A stretch of 14,349 nucleotides of DNA. It comes from NBML01 sp029939535 (GTDB lineage Bacteria; Desulfobacterota; Desulfobacteria; Desulfobacterales; Desulfobacteraceae). The position numbers were made by a program, and so were the translations under genes. The stretch is taken from positions 1 through 14,349 of the forward strand of contig JAOZST010000087.1 in assembly GCA_029939535.1 (NCBI GenBank), in the 5' to 3' direction. The notes under the pieces were generated by a model. It made no database searches. It was not told the DNA's origin and worked only from the letters and a program-made list of their open reading frames with translations. Below, piece by piece: positions 1-6,218 of this stretch (its first letter is position 1; each line of letters begins with the position of its first letter).

Positions 1-85
1 TTCTGTTGATAGTATGCAGTTTTTACTTGAAAAAATGAAAGGAACAAAGGATAATACAGAGTTCCTTAATATGATGAATTCATAA
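1..85 (+). CDS. rho: Transcription termination factor Rho, C-terminal end (partial)
   Basis: The gene enters from the left edge; codons are in phase from base 2 and end at TAA 83-85, leaving 27 residues. The fragment reads as SVDSMQFLLEKMKGTKDN followed by TEFLNMMNS. It matches from memory the C-terminus of E. coli Rho (IDAMEFLINKLAMTKTNDDF, then FEMMKRS) in pattern and in distance to the stop. Rho is the hexameric RNA-dependent ATPase that terminates untranslated transcripts. Only the tail is visible, so no catalytic motif can be checked. The rpmE gene directly downstream on the same strand is a common neighbour of rho, which supports the call. Confidence 0.85.
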   Translation, partial: SVDSMQFLLEKMKGTKDNTEFLNMMNS

Positions 86-139
86 AGAGTATTTTTAATA
101 AAAGATAGAAATTAAGTTATGGTAAGGAGTTTTACTGAA

Positions 140-358
140 ATGAAAAAAGAAATACATCCCAAATACACAAGAACAAATGCTTCCTGCGCATGTGGTGCCA
201 CTTTTGAAGTGGGGTCCACAAAAGAAAATATCAAGGTTGAGATTTGTTCTCAATGTCATCCGTTTTTTACAGGAAAGCAGAAACTGGTCGACTCTGCAGG
301 TAGAATTGATCGTTTTAAGAAAAAATATGCAGGATTTGACGCAACAAAATTGGTGTAA
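140..358 (+). CDS. rpmE: 50S ribosomal protein L31, zinc-binding type
   Basis: Encodes a 72-residue L31, a small protein of the large subunit that helps bridge the subunits. The N-terminus MKKEIHPKY is typical. Cysteines at 16, 18, 36 and 39 (CAC ... CSQC) form the zinc-binding set of the C+ form, followed by the conserved HPFFTGKQK and RIDRFKKKY stretches. I start at ATG 140 because a good AAGGAG ribosome site lies at 124-129, ten bases ahead. An ATG at 119 in the same frame would add seven residues not normal for L31 and would put the ribosome site inside the gene. It lies 54 bases after rho and may share its transcript. The zinc form implies that zinc supply could matter for its use; no Zur site was seen. 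Confidence 0.96.
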   Translation: MKKEIHPKYTRTNASCACGATFEVGSTKENIKVEICSQCHPFFTGKQKLVDSAGRIDRFKKKYAGFDATKLV

Positions 359-380
359 GGTTTTTATAGCCAGGAAATTT

Positions 381-416
381 AAAAGGGGGCTTGTACAAAG
401 TACCCCTTTTGCATTT
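381..416 (+). terminator. Hairpin, possible terminator or attenuator, between rpmE and prfA
   Basis: AAAAGGGG at 381-388 pairs perfectly with CCCCTTTT at 403-410 around a 14-base loop; the loop contains CTT/AAG arms around GTAC that could extend the fold. The 3' arm supplies the T run and is followed by GCATTTT. This fits a moderate intrinsic terminator closing rho-rpmE, or partial attenuation before prfA. The lower part of the stem is only A-T pairs, so strength is uncertain. Confidence 0.6.
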
Positions 417-450
417 TAAAATTATGGTTTTGATCTATGATTGAAGAATT

Positions 451-1515
451 ATGATAGATAAATTAAAAGGCATTGAAGAGCGGTTTGTCAAGATTGAACA
501 CCTCTTGAGTGATCCGGCCGTCATCAGTGATCAGAAAAAATACCAGGAGTATTTAATTGAGCATGGAGAGCTCAATAAAATTGTTCCGGTGTTCAGGGAA
601 TATGAAGGTCTTTTGGATGAACTGAAAGAGACAAAAGACCTCTTGAAAGATGATGATCCTGACATGCGCAGCATGGCAAAGGAAGAGATCCCAAGCCTTG
701 AAAAGCAAATTGCTGAATTAAATTCAAGGCTCAATGTTCTTTTAATGCCAAAGGATCCCAGGGATGCAAAAAATGTCCTCCTTGAAATCAGGGCTGGTAC
801 TGGCGGAGAAGAAGCTGGGATTTTTGCGGGCGAACTTTTCAGAATGTATTCCAGATATGCAGAGTCAAAATTATGGAATATTGAAATCATAGAGAAAAAC
901 ACTTCAAGTTCCGGCGGATTCAAGGAGGTGGTTTCCCTTATCCGGGGAAAGGGAGCTTTTTCCAGTTTTAAATATGAGAGCGGTATCCACAGGGTACAGA
1001 GGGTTCCTGAAACCGAGACCCAGGGACGGGTTCACACTTCTGCCGTTACCGTTGCCGTTCTGCCTGAGGCAGAGGATATTGAGGTTGATATCAATCCGGC
1101 GGATCTTAAAGTGGATGTGTTCAGGGCATCAGGCCCTGGAGGGCAGTCTGTGAATACAACTGACTCCGCGGTCAGGATTACACATATTCCCACAGGGGTA
1201 ACTGCAACCTGCCAGGATGAAAAATCCCAGCACAAGAACAAAGAAAAGGCCATGGGTGTTCTAAAGTCCCGTATTCTGGATGCAAAAATCAAGGAAGAGG
1301 ATAAAAAAAGGGCTGCTGAACGGAAGGATCAGGTGGGGTCAGGTGATCGAAGCGGCAGGATCAGGACCTATAATTACCCCCAGGGCCGGGTGACAGAGCA
1401 TCGCATCGGGTTGACCCTTTATAAGCTGGACAGCATTATGGCCGGAGATATCCAGGAAATTATTGATGAACTTAAAACCTTTAACCAGGCCCAGGCATTA
1501 AAGGAAATCGTTTAA
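451..1515 (+). CDS. prfA: Peptide chain release factor 1 (RF1)
   Basis: A 354-residue class I release factor that reads UAA and UAG in the ribosomal A site and triggers hydrolysis of peptidyl-tRNA. The tripeptide anticodon region reads P-E-T at residues 186-188 (RVPETETQGRVHTS), the P-x-T form of RF1 and not the SPF form of RF2. The catalytic loop GPGGQSVNTTDSAVRITH has GGQ at 230-232. The N-terminal helical domain and the C-terminal NYPQGRVTEHRIGLTLYKLD stretch are complete, and length is normal for the family. The ATG at 451 has only a weak GAAG-type ribosome site. The gene ends in TAA six bases before prmC, whose product methylates Q232, so the pair is a functional unit. Confidence 0.98.
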   Translation: MIDKLKGIEERFVKIEHLLSDPAVISDQKKYQEYLIEHGELNKIVPVFREYEGLLDELKETKDLLKDDDPDMRSMAKEEIPSLEKQIAELNSRLNVLLMPKDPRDAKNVLLEIRAGTGGEEAGIFAGELFRMYSRYAESKLWNIEIIEKNTSSSGGFKEVVSLIRGKGAFSSFKYESGIHRVQRVPETETQGRVHTSAVTVAVLPEAEDIEVDINPADLKVDVFRASGPGGQSVNTTDSAVRITHIPTGVTATCQDEKSQHKNKEKAMGVLKSRILDAKIKEEDKKRAAERKDQVGSGDRSGRIRTYNYPQGRVTEHRIGLTLYKLDSIMAGDIQEIIDELKTFNQAQALKEIV

Positions 1516-1521
1516 AGGAAA

Positions 1522-2418
1522 TTGATTGACTGGACTATCATCAAGATTCTTTCCTGGACGGAATCTTATTTTAAAGACCATTCCATAGACAGCCCCAGGC
1601 TTACCGCTGAAATCCTTCTTGGCTTCTGTCTTGATGTCAAACGTCTTGATCTGTACCTGCAACACGACAGGCCCCTGGAAAAAAATGAACTTACCCTTTT
1701 TAAATCCTTGATCAAACGACGAATTGGGCGGGAACCAGTAGCCTATATAATTGGAGAAAAAGGTTTTTATGAGTCCAGTTTCCAGGTCAGAGAAGGGGTG
1801 TTAATTCCAAGGCCGGATACTGAAACCCTTGTGGAAAAAGCCATTGATCTGCTTGGGACTGGAAAGGGTTACAACCCTGCTTTCAGGGGAGCCAGAAAAG
1901 TTCTGGAGTTGGGGGTGGGATCCGGTGCTATAATTGTTTCCCTGGCAAGGGCCTGTCCAGACCATGATTATTTTGCCTGCGACCTTTCCTGGATCTCCTT
2001 GGGTACGGCAATTGAAAATGCTGAAAAAATTTTAAAAACACCTGTCAGATTTTTCCAGGGTTCTTGGTTTGATTCTATTAAAAAACAGGAATATTTTGAT
2101 TTGATTGTGTCAAACCCACCCTATATTCCTGCCCATGAAATTCAAGATCTGGCCTCTGAAATCAAACTGCATGAACCAAGACTGGCTCTGGATGGAGGCG
2201 CTGACGGCCTTGATTCCATCCGGGAAATACTGGCCAGGGCCCGGAATTATCTTTTGCCCGGGGGCAGGATCCTTCTCGAGATAGGGTTTGACCAGAAGGA
2301 GAGTGTGGAATCCATTACCAAGACCTATCCTGAATATGAAAATATTGAGTTTATAAAGGATCTGGCAGGGCATAACAGGCTCTTTTCAGCCCAAAAATAC
2401 ATTGAAAAAACAAATTGA
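1522..2418 (+). CDS. prmC: Release factor glutamine methyltransferase
   Basis: PrmC transfers a methyl group from S-adenosylmethionine to the glutamine of the GGQ motif in release factors. The 298-residue protein has the family's N-terminal helical domain, the conserved VLIPRPDTETLVE (about 93-105), the SAM-binding motif ELGVGSGAI (129-137) and the catalytic NPPY (198-201). It begins with TTG at 1522. The prfA stop TAA lies in the same frame only two codons upstream (AGG, AAA), so no earlier start is possible, and the next residues align well with the family N-terminus. The ribosome site AAGGA at 1515-1519 is unusually close to the start. Translation is therefore probably coupled to prfA. Confidence 0.96.
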   Translation: MIDWTIIKILSWTESYFKDHSIDSPRLTAEILLGFCLDVKRLDLYLQHDRPLEKNELTLFKSLIKRRIGREPVAYIIGEKGFYESSFQVREGVLIPRPDTETLVEKAIDLLGTGKGYNPAFRGARKVLELGVGSGAIIVSLARACPDHDYFACDLSWISLGTAIENAEKILKTPVRFFQGSWFDSIKKQEYFDLIVSNPPYIPAHEIQDLASEIKLHEPRLALDGGADGLDSIREILARARNYLLPGGRILLEIGFDQKESVESITKTYPEYENIEFIKDLAGHNRLFSAQKYIEKTN

Positions 2419-2420
2419 TT

Positions 2421-2458
2421 ATCCTGTTTATATCTGATATATAAATTAGGATTTTTTT
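2421..2458 (+). terminator. Rho-independent terminator after prmC
   Basis: ATCCT 2421-2425 pairs with AGGAT 2448-2452, and TTTATAT 2427-2433 pairs with ATATAAA 2439-2445 around the loop CTGAT. A small internal loop (G against TT) separates the two stems. A run of seven T residues (2452-2458) follows directly. This closes the rpmE-prfA-prmC unit and separates it from the rpsB operon. Confidence 0.8.
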
Positions 2459-2481
2459 GTATGAATAAAAACGCACATCCA

Positions 2482-2510
2482 TGGACCTGGAATCAGGTGC
2501 TTTATATAAA
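2482..2510 (+). promoter_or_regulatory. Candidate sigma-70-type promoter for the rpsB operon
   Basis: TGGACC at 2482-2487 (four of six to TTGACA) and TATAAA at 2505-2510 (five of six to TATAAT) are separated by 17 bases. The site sits just after the prmC terminator and about 90 bases ahead of rpsB, where a promoter is expected. A short palindrome, ACCTG-GAAT-CAGGT (2485-2498), overlaps the -35 and spacer. The region is AT-rich, so other -10-like hexamers exist nearby. Confidence 0.45.
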
Positions 2511-2516
2511 TTTTAT

Positions 2517-2601
2517 TATAAAATAAGAAAAATTTAATAAAGTCGATTTCCAGGAATGAAGTGGGTGAAGGCACAAAACCATTAATTAATTTGGAGTAAA
2601 A
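2517..2601 (+). promoter_or_regulatory. 5' leader of rpsB, possible autoregulatory leader
   Basis: About 85 bases lie between the candidate promoter and the rpsB start. In other bacteria S2 protein represses rpsB-tsf through its leader RNA; that is established for E. coli, but I cannot match this leader to a known family. It holds a GC-richer block at about 2544-2580, a possible GTG/CAC stem around GGGTGAAGG, and CCA/TGG arms around an ATTAATTAAT palindrome just before the GGAG ribosome site at 2593-2596. Regulation is inference from position. Confidence 0.3.
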
Positions 2602-3468
2602 ATGTCTTACATTACTATTAGAGAACTTTTGGAAGCTGGTGTTCATTTCGGACATCAGACAAAGCGCTGGAACCCAAAGATGAAAAAGTATATCTTTGGT
2701 GCACGAAACGGTATTTATATTATTGATCTTCAGCAGACTGTGAAATTGTTTAAAACAGCCCATGATTTTATCAAAGGCATTGCAGCCGAGGGAAAGGATA
2801 TCCTTTTTGTTGGAACCAAAAAACAGGCATCTGAATCCATTTATGAGGAAGCCAACCGCGCTGAAAGTTTTTATGTTGAAAACAGATGGCTTGGAGGTAT
2901 GCTTACCAATTTCCAGACCATTAAAAACAATATCACCAGATTTCATTTTTTGAATACCCTTGAAAATGATGGAAGCCTTGAGAATTATCCCAAAAAAGAA
3001 CAGGGTAAAATGCTCAAGGATAAAGCAAAACTTGAGTTTGCCATTGGTGGGATAAGTGAGATGAAACGCCTTCCCGGCGCTATTTTCATCATTGATCCTA
3101 AAAATGAAGCCATTGCCATTAAAGAAGGTAGGAGGCTTGGTATTCCCATTGTTGCAGTTGTTGATACAAATTGTGATCCCGATGATATTGATTTTGTGAT
3201 CCCGGGCAATGACGATGCCATCAGATCCATTCGTCTGTTTACATCCCGCATTGCAGATGCCTGCATTGAAGGAAAACAGATATACCAGGAAAGGCAGAAC
3301 GCTGAATCAGATAAACAGGGAAAAGAAAGTCAGCCTGCTGAATCAGGAGATGAAAAACTTGCCGTTGAATTGGTTTCAGATGGTACTGATGGCCCTGTTG
3401 TTGAAAAAATAAAAAGAAAAACCGCACCAGTTCAAGAAACTATAGAAGCAACTGAAGCAACTGAATAA
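2602..3468 (+). CDS. rpsB: 30S ribosomal protein S2
   Basis: S2 binds late to the small subunit and helps recruit S1. The 288-residue product has the classic signatures: ITIRELLEAGVHFGHQTKRWNPKM at the N-terminus, FVGTKKQA (69-76), NRWLGGMLTNFQTI (94-107) and VAVVDTNCDPDDIDFVIPGNDDAIRSI (184-210). The ATG at 2602 is preceded by GGAG at 2593-2596. The conserved domain ends near residue 225. A hydrophilic tail of about 60 residues rich in E, K, Q and T follows, making the protein longer than E. coli S2 (241). The tail ends in a tiny repeat (ATEATE). It heads the operon with tsf 22 bases downstream, the standard rpsB-tsf pair. Confidence 0.98.
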   Translation: MSYITIRELLEAGVHFGHQTKRWNPKMKKYIFGARNGIYIIDLQQTVKLFKTAHDFIKGIAAEGKDILFVGTKKQASESIYEEANRAESFYVENRWLGGMLTNFQTIKNNITRFHFLNTLENDGSLENYPKKEQGKMLKDKAKLEFAIGGISEMKRLPGAIFIIDPKNEAIAIKEGRRLGIPIVAVVDTNCDPDDIDFVIPGNDDAIRSIRLFTSRIADACIEGKQIYQERQNAESDKQGKESQPAESGDEKLAVELVSDGTDGPVVEKIKRKTAPVQETIEATEATE

Positions 3469-3490
3469 AGATAATAAGGAGTAAGATAAA

Positions 3491-4087
3491 ATGGCTGAAA
3501 TTTCTGCAGCAATGGTTAAAGAACTTCGTGAAGCGACCGGGTCTGGAATTATGGACTGTAAAAGGGTTCTTGCCGAAGCAGATGGTAATATGGAAGCGGC
3601 AGTTGATCTATTGAGAAAAAAAGGTCTTGCCAAAGCAGCAAAAAGGGCAGGACGTTCAACCTCCGAAGGGGTTATTTATTCCTATATTCATACCGGAGCA
3701 AAACTGGGTGTTCTTCTTGAAGTAAATTGTGAATCTGATTTTGTGGCTAAAACAGATGGTTTTATAGGTTTTGCAAAAAATATCGCCATGCATATTGCCG
3801 CTGCAAATCCTGCTGGCCTGGCCCCTGAAGATGTTGACCCGGCGATTATTGAAAAAGAAAGAGAAATTTACCGGGCCCAGATGCTGGAAGAGGGCAAACC
3901 GGAAAATATCATTGACAAGATTGTTGATGGCAAGATTGAAAAATTTTATAAAGATGTCTGCCTGATGAGTCAGCAATATGTCAAAGATCCCCAGAAAACC
4001 ATTTCAGAAATCCTAAAAGAAACCATTAGTAAAACTGGTGAAAATATTCAGATAAAAAGATTTACACGTTTCCAGATAGGAGAATAA
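3491..4087 (+). CDS. tsf: Translation elongation factor Ts, short form
   Basis: EF-Ts is the nucleotide exchange factor that releases GDP from EF-Tu. The N-terminal UBA-like domain is clear (MVKELREATGSGIMDCKRVLAEADGN, about 8-33), and the EF-Tu-contacting motif reads ESDFVAKTD (81-89). At 198 residues it is far shorter than E. coli EF-Ts (283). It resembles the compact form seen in Thermus, with one core subdomain and no long coiled-coil insertion. The ATG at 3491 has a strong AAGGAG at 3476-3481. The gene ends at TAA 4085-4087, three bases before the pyrH start, and its last codons contain the pyrH ribosome site. Confidence 0.97.
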   Translation: MAEISAAMVKELREATGSGIMDCKRVLAEADGNMEAAVDLLRKKGLAKAAKRAGRSTSEGVIYSYIHTGAKLGVLLEVNCESDFVAKTDGFIGFAKNIAMHIAAANPAGLAPEDVDPAIIEKEREIYRAQMLEEGKPENIIDKIVDGKIEKFYKDVCLMSQQYVKDPQKTISEILKETISKTGENIQIKRFTRFQIGE

Positions 4088-4090
4088 ATC

Positions 4091-4813
4091 TTGGGAAAAA
4101 AACCTGAATTTGAGCGGGTTCTGATCAAATTGAGTGGCGAAGCCCTGATGGGAAATCAGGGCTTTGGCATCACTCCTGAAATGATTCATTATGTGGCGGA
4201 AGAGGTTGCCAAAGTATACCGCCTGAATGTACAGATCAGTGTTGTTGTGGGTGGCGGAAATATATTCCGAGGTGTTGCCGGAAGTTCTGCCGGTATGGAC
4301 AGAACCTCTGCCGATAACATGGGAATGCTTGCCACTGTAATTAATTGTATTGCCCTTTGTGATGCCCTGGAAAAATGTGGTGTGCCCACACGGGTTCAGT
4401 CTGCCATTGCAATGGACAAGATTGCTGAGCCCTTTATTCTGAGAAAAGCCCTCCGCCACCTTGAAAAAGGCCGGGTGGTTGTGTTTGCTGCAGGGACTGG
4501 GAATCCGTATTTTACAACAGATACGGCCGCTGTGTTAAGGGCCCATGAGACCCGTGCCCAGATTCTTTTTAAGGCTACACAGGTTGATGGTGTCTATGAC
4601 AAGGATCCAGTGGTTCACGATGATGCTGTCATGTTTGATGAGTTGTCCTATATGCGGGTGATTGAAAAACAGCTTCATGTAATGGATATGACCGCTATTT
4701 CCCTTGCCATGGAGCATGACCTGCCCCTTCAGGTTTTTGACCTTCACAGGAAGGATAATATCTGCAAGGCAGTTATGGGTGAGGATATCGGCACCCGGAT
4801 ATATAATAAATAA
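4091..4813 (+). CDS. pyrH: Uridylate (UMP) kinase
   Basis: PyrH phosphorylates UMP to UDP with ATP and is a hexamer of the amino-acid kinase fold. Visible signatures are KLSGEALMG (13-21), GGGNIFRG (54-61), DRTSADNMGMLATVIN (70-85), AGTGNPYFTTDTAA (134-147) and KATQVDGVYDKDP (161-173). The length of 240 is normal. It starts at TTG 4091 with AGGAG at 4078-4082 inside the end of tsf, eight bases ahead. No ATG comes before residue 20, which lies within a conserved motif. The TTG start and the three-base spacing suggest coupling to tsf. A perfect 10-bp stem occurs at 4140-4164 in the coding sequence. Confidence 0.97.
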   Translation: MGKKPEFERVLIKLSGEALMGNQGFGITPEMIHYVAEEVAKVYRLNVQISVVVGGGNIFRGVAGSSAGMDRTSADNMGMLATVINCIALCDALEKCGVPTRVQSAIAMDKIAEPFILRKALRHLEKGRVVVFAAGTGNPYFTTDTAAVLRAHETRAQILFKATQVDGVYDKDPVVHDDAVMFDELSYMRVIEKQLHVMDMTAISLAMEHDLPLQVFDLHRKDNICKAVMGEDIGTRIYNK

Positions 4814-4890
4814 GCTATCAGCAAGAAAAGGTATCAGCGGGAAAAGAGTCAATTTCTGATACCTGTTCTATCTGATACCTGTTCTATCTG
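4814..4890. repeat. Paired 16-bp tandem repeats forming a long inverted repeat
   Basis: Left pair: GCTATCAGCAAGAAAA (4814-4829) and GGTATCAGCGGGAAAA (4830-4845). Right pair: TCTGATACCTGTTCTA at 4855-4870 and again, identically, at 4871-4886, plus a partial TCTG. The left and right pairs are inverted to each other. Bases 4824-4837 pair with 4856-4869 over 14 positions with one mismatch, and can pair equally well with the second right copy at 4872-4885. The element fills most of the pyrH-frr spacer, ending 25 bases before the frr start. No T run follows, so it is not a standard terminator. It could tune or process the transcript; function is unknown. Confidence 0.85.
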
Positions 4891-4915
4891 TTAACTATTA
4901 TTAGGATGTATTGTT

Positions 4916-5473
4916 ATGATAAATGAAGTGCTCGAAGAAACCAAAGATCGAATGGGGAAGTCTGAGAAAGCCTTTGAAACAGAATTGATAAAGGTTCGTA
5001 CCGGCAGAGCATCTCAGGCAATACTTGACGGCGTCAGAGTTGATTATTACGGTACTCAGACCCCCTTACCCCAGATGGCAACTGTCTCAGTCCCGGAAAG
5101 CCGGCTTATTACGGTGAAACCATGGGATGTGAGTGTTATCAATTCCGTTGAAAAAGCTATTTTGAAGGCCAATCTGGGTCTTACCCCCTCCAATGATGGC
5201 AAGCTTATAAGGATTGCCATTCCACCCCTCACAGAAGACCGGAGAAAAGAAATAGTAAGAAGTGTAGCCAAAACCTGTGAAGACTATAAGGTTGCAGTCA
5301 GAAATATCAGAAGGGATTCCAATGAAATGCTCAAGGACCTTCAAAAAGAAGGTGATATTTCCGAGGATGACAGCTTTAAGGCGCAAAAACAGGTACAGGA
5401 TTTAACCGATCTCTACACCAAAAAATTAGACGAGATTTTCGCAGCAAAAGAAAAGGAGATCCTTGAAGTCTGA
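4916..5473 (+). CDS. frr: Ribosome recycling factor
   Basis: RRF works with EF-G to split the ribosome after termination. The 185-residue product has normal length. Family motifs seen are KVRTGRAS (26-33), VDYYGTQTPLPQMA (42-55), GLTPSNDGKLIRIAIPPLTEDRRKE (about 88-112) and VRNIRRDSNE (128-137), which contains the functionally important Arg132. The ATG at 4916 is preceded by AGGA at 4903-4906. It is set off from pyrH by a 102-base spacer carrying an inverted repeat element, while its own 3' end overlaps uppS by 11 bases. Confidence 0.98.
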   Translation: MINEVLEETKDRMGKSEKAFETELIKVRTGRASQAILDGVRVDYYGTQTPLPQMATVSVPESRLITVKPWDVSVINSVEKAILKANLGLTPSNDGKLIRIAIPPLTEDRRKEIVRSVAKTCEDYKVAVRNIRRDSNEMLKDLQKEGDISEDDSFKAQKQVQDLTDLYTKKLDEIFAAKEKEILEV

Positions 5474-6212
5474 CCATAAACAGGAAACAGGTTTTGATTT
5501 AGAAAAAATTCCCTCCCATGTTGCCATTATCATGGACGGCAATGGCAGATGGGCAAAAAAAAGATTGATGAACCGTGTCATTGGTCATGAAAAAGGTTCT
5601 GACACAGTTCGTTCCATTGTTAAAGCCGCAAGGGAACTTGGCATTGGAATCCTGACCCTGTACGCTTTTTCCACTGAAAACTGGACAAGACCAGAGACAG
5701 AAGTTAAAACCTTGATGCATCTGCTAAAGCGGTTTCTGGTTTCTGAAAGGGATGATCTTGCTGCCCAGGATATTTGTTTAAACATATTGGGGCAAAAACA
5801 CAAACTGCCCAGGGACGTACAAAAAGAAGCGGAAAACACCATTCAATTGACCAGGAACAATAAGGGAATGGTATTGAATCTGGCCCTGAGTTACGGCAGC
5901 CGTCAAGAAATTGTTGATGCTGTTAAGTCCCTGGCCGGGAAAATAAAAGCCAACAAAATTCAATTGGAAGAGATCACGGAAAAAATGGTTTCCGATCATT
6001 TATATACGGCCCAAATGCCTGATCCGGATTTGATCATTAGAACCAGTGGAGAATTCAGGCTGAGTAATTTCATGATGTGGCAGGCTGCCTATTCAGAACT
6101 TTATATTACCCAGACTTTATGGCCTGATTTCACAAAAAAAGAATTTGTTGAGATTTTAATAAACTTTCAAAAAAGGGACCGACGGTTTGGTAAGGTAAAG
6201 ACGGTTCGGTAA
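5463..6212 (+). CDS. uppS: Isoprenyl transferase (undecaprenyl diphosphate synthase)
   Basis: A cis-prenyltransferase that extends farnesyl diphosphate with isopentenyl diphosphate to the C55 lipid carrier for cell wall synthesis. The first active-site motif HVAIIMDGNGRWAKKR places the catalytic Asp at 25. Others are H42, YAFSTENWTRP (67-77) and RTSGEFRLSNFMMWQ (193-207), then AYSELYITQTLWPDF (209-223) with E212. It starts at TTG 5463, overlapping frr by 11 bases, with AAGGAG at 5453-5458 in the frr end. The 249-residue length is normal. The last seven or so codons and the stop come from a 19-bp tandem duplication at the cdsA junction, so the natural tail was probably different. Confidence 0.96.
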   Translation: MKSDHKQETGFDLEKIPSHVAIIMDGNGRWAKKRLMNRVIGHEKGSDTVRSIVKAARELGIGILTLYAFSTENWTRPETEVKTLMHLLKRFLVSERDDLAAQDICLNILGQKHKLPRDVQKEAENTIQLTRNNKGMVLNLALSYGSRQEIVDAVKSLAGKIKANKIQLEEITEKMVSDHLYTAQMPDPDLIIRTSGEFRLSNFMMWQAAYSELYITQTLWPDFTKKEFVEILINFQKRDRRFGKVKTVR

Positions 6213-6218
6213 GGTAAA
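6181..6218. repeat. 19-bp tandem duplication at the uppS/cdsA junction
   Basis: GACGGTTTGGTAAGGTAAA (6181-6199) is followed directly by GACGGTTCGGTAAGGTAAA (6200-6218), 18 of 19 identical. The second copy provides the uppS stop (TAA 6210-6212) and the AAGG ribosome site for cdsA, whose ATG begins at 6219. The unit length is not a multiple of three, so the duplication shifts the uppS frame. Confidence 0.95.

Noticed and set aside
119..139. Earlier in-frame ATG for rpmE at 119
   Set aside because: The strong AAGGAG at 124-129 fits ATG 140, and the family N-terminus begins at MKKEIHPKY.
4085..4093. Possible tsf-pyrH fusion by readthrough, as both are in the same frame across TAA
   Set aside because: A good ribosome site (AGGAG 4078-4082) with normal spacing explains separate initiation at TTG 4091; same frame is expected one time in three.
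4830..4890. CRISPR-like array in the pyrH-frr spacer
   Set aside because: Units are adjacent with no spacers, only two per orientation, and inverted to each other; no cas genes are present.
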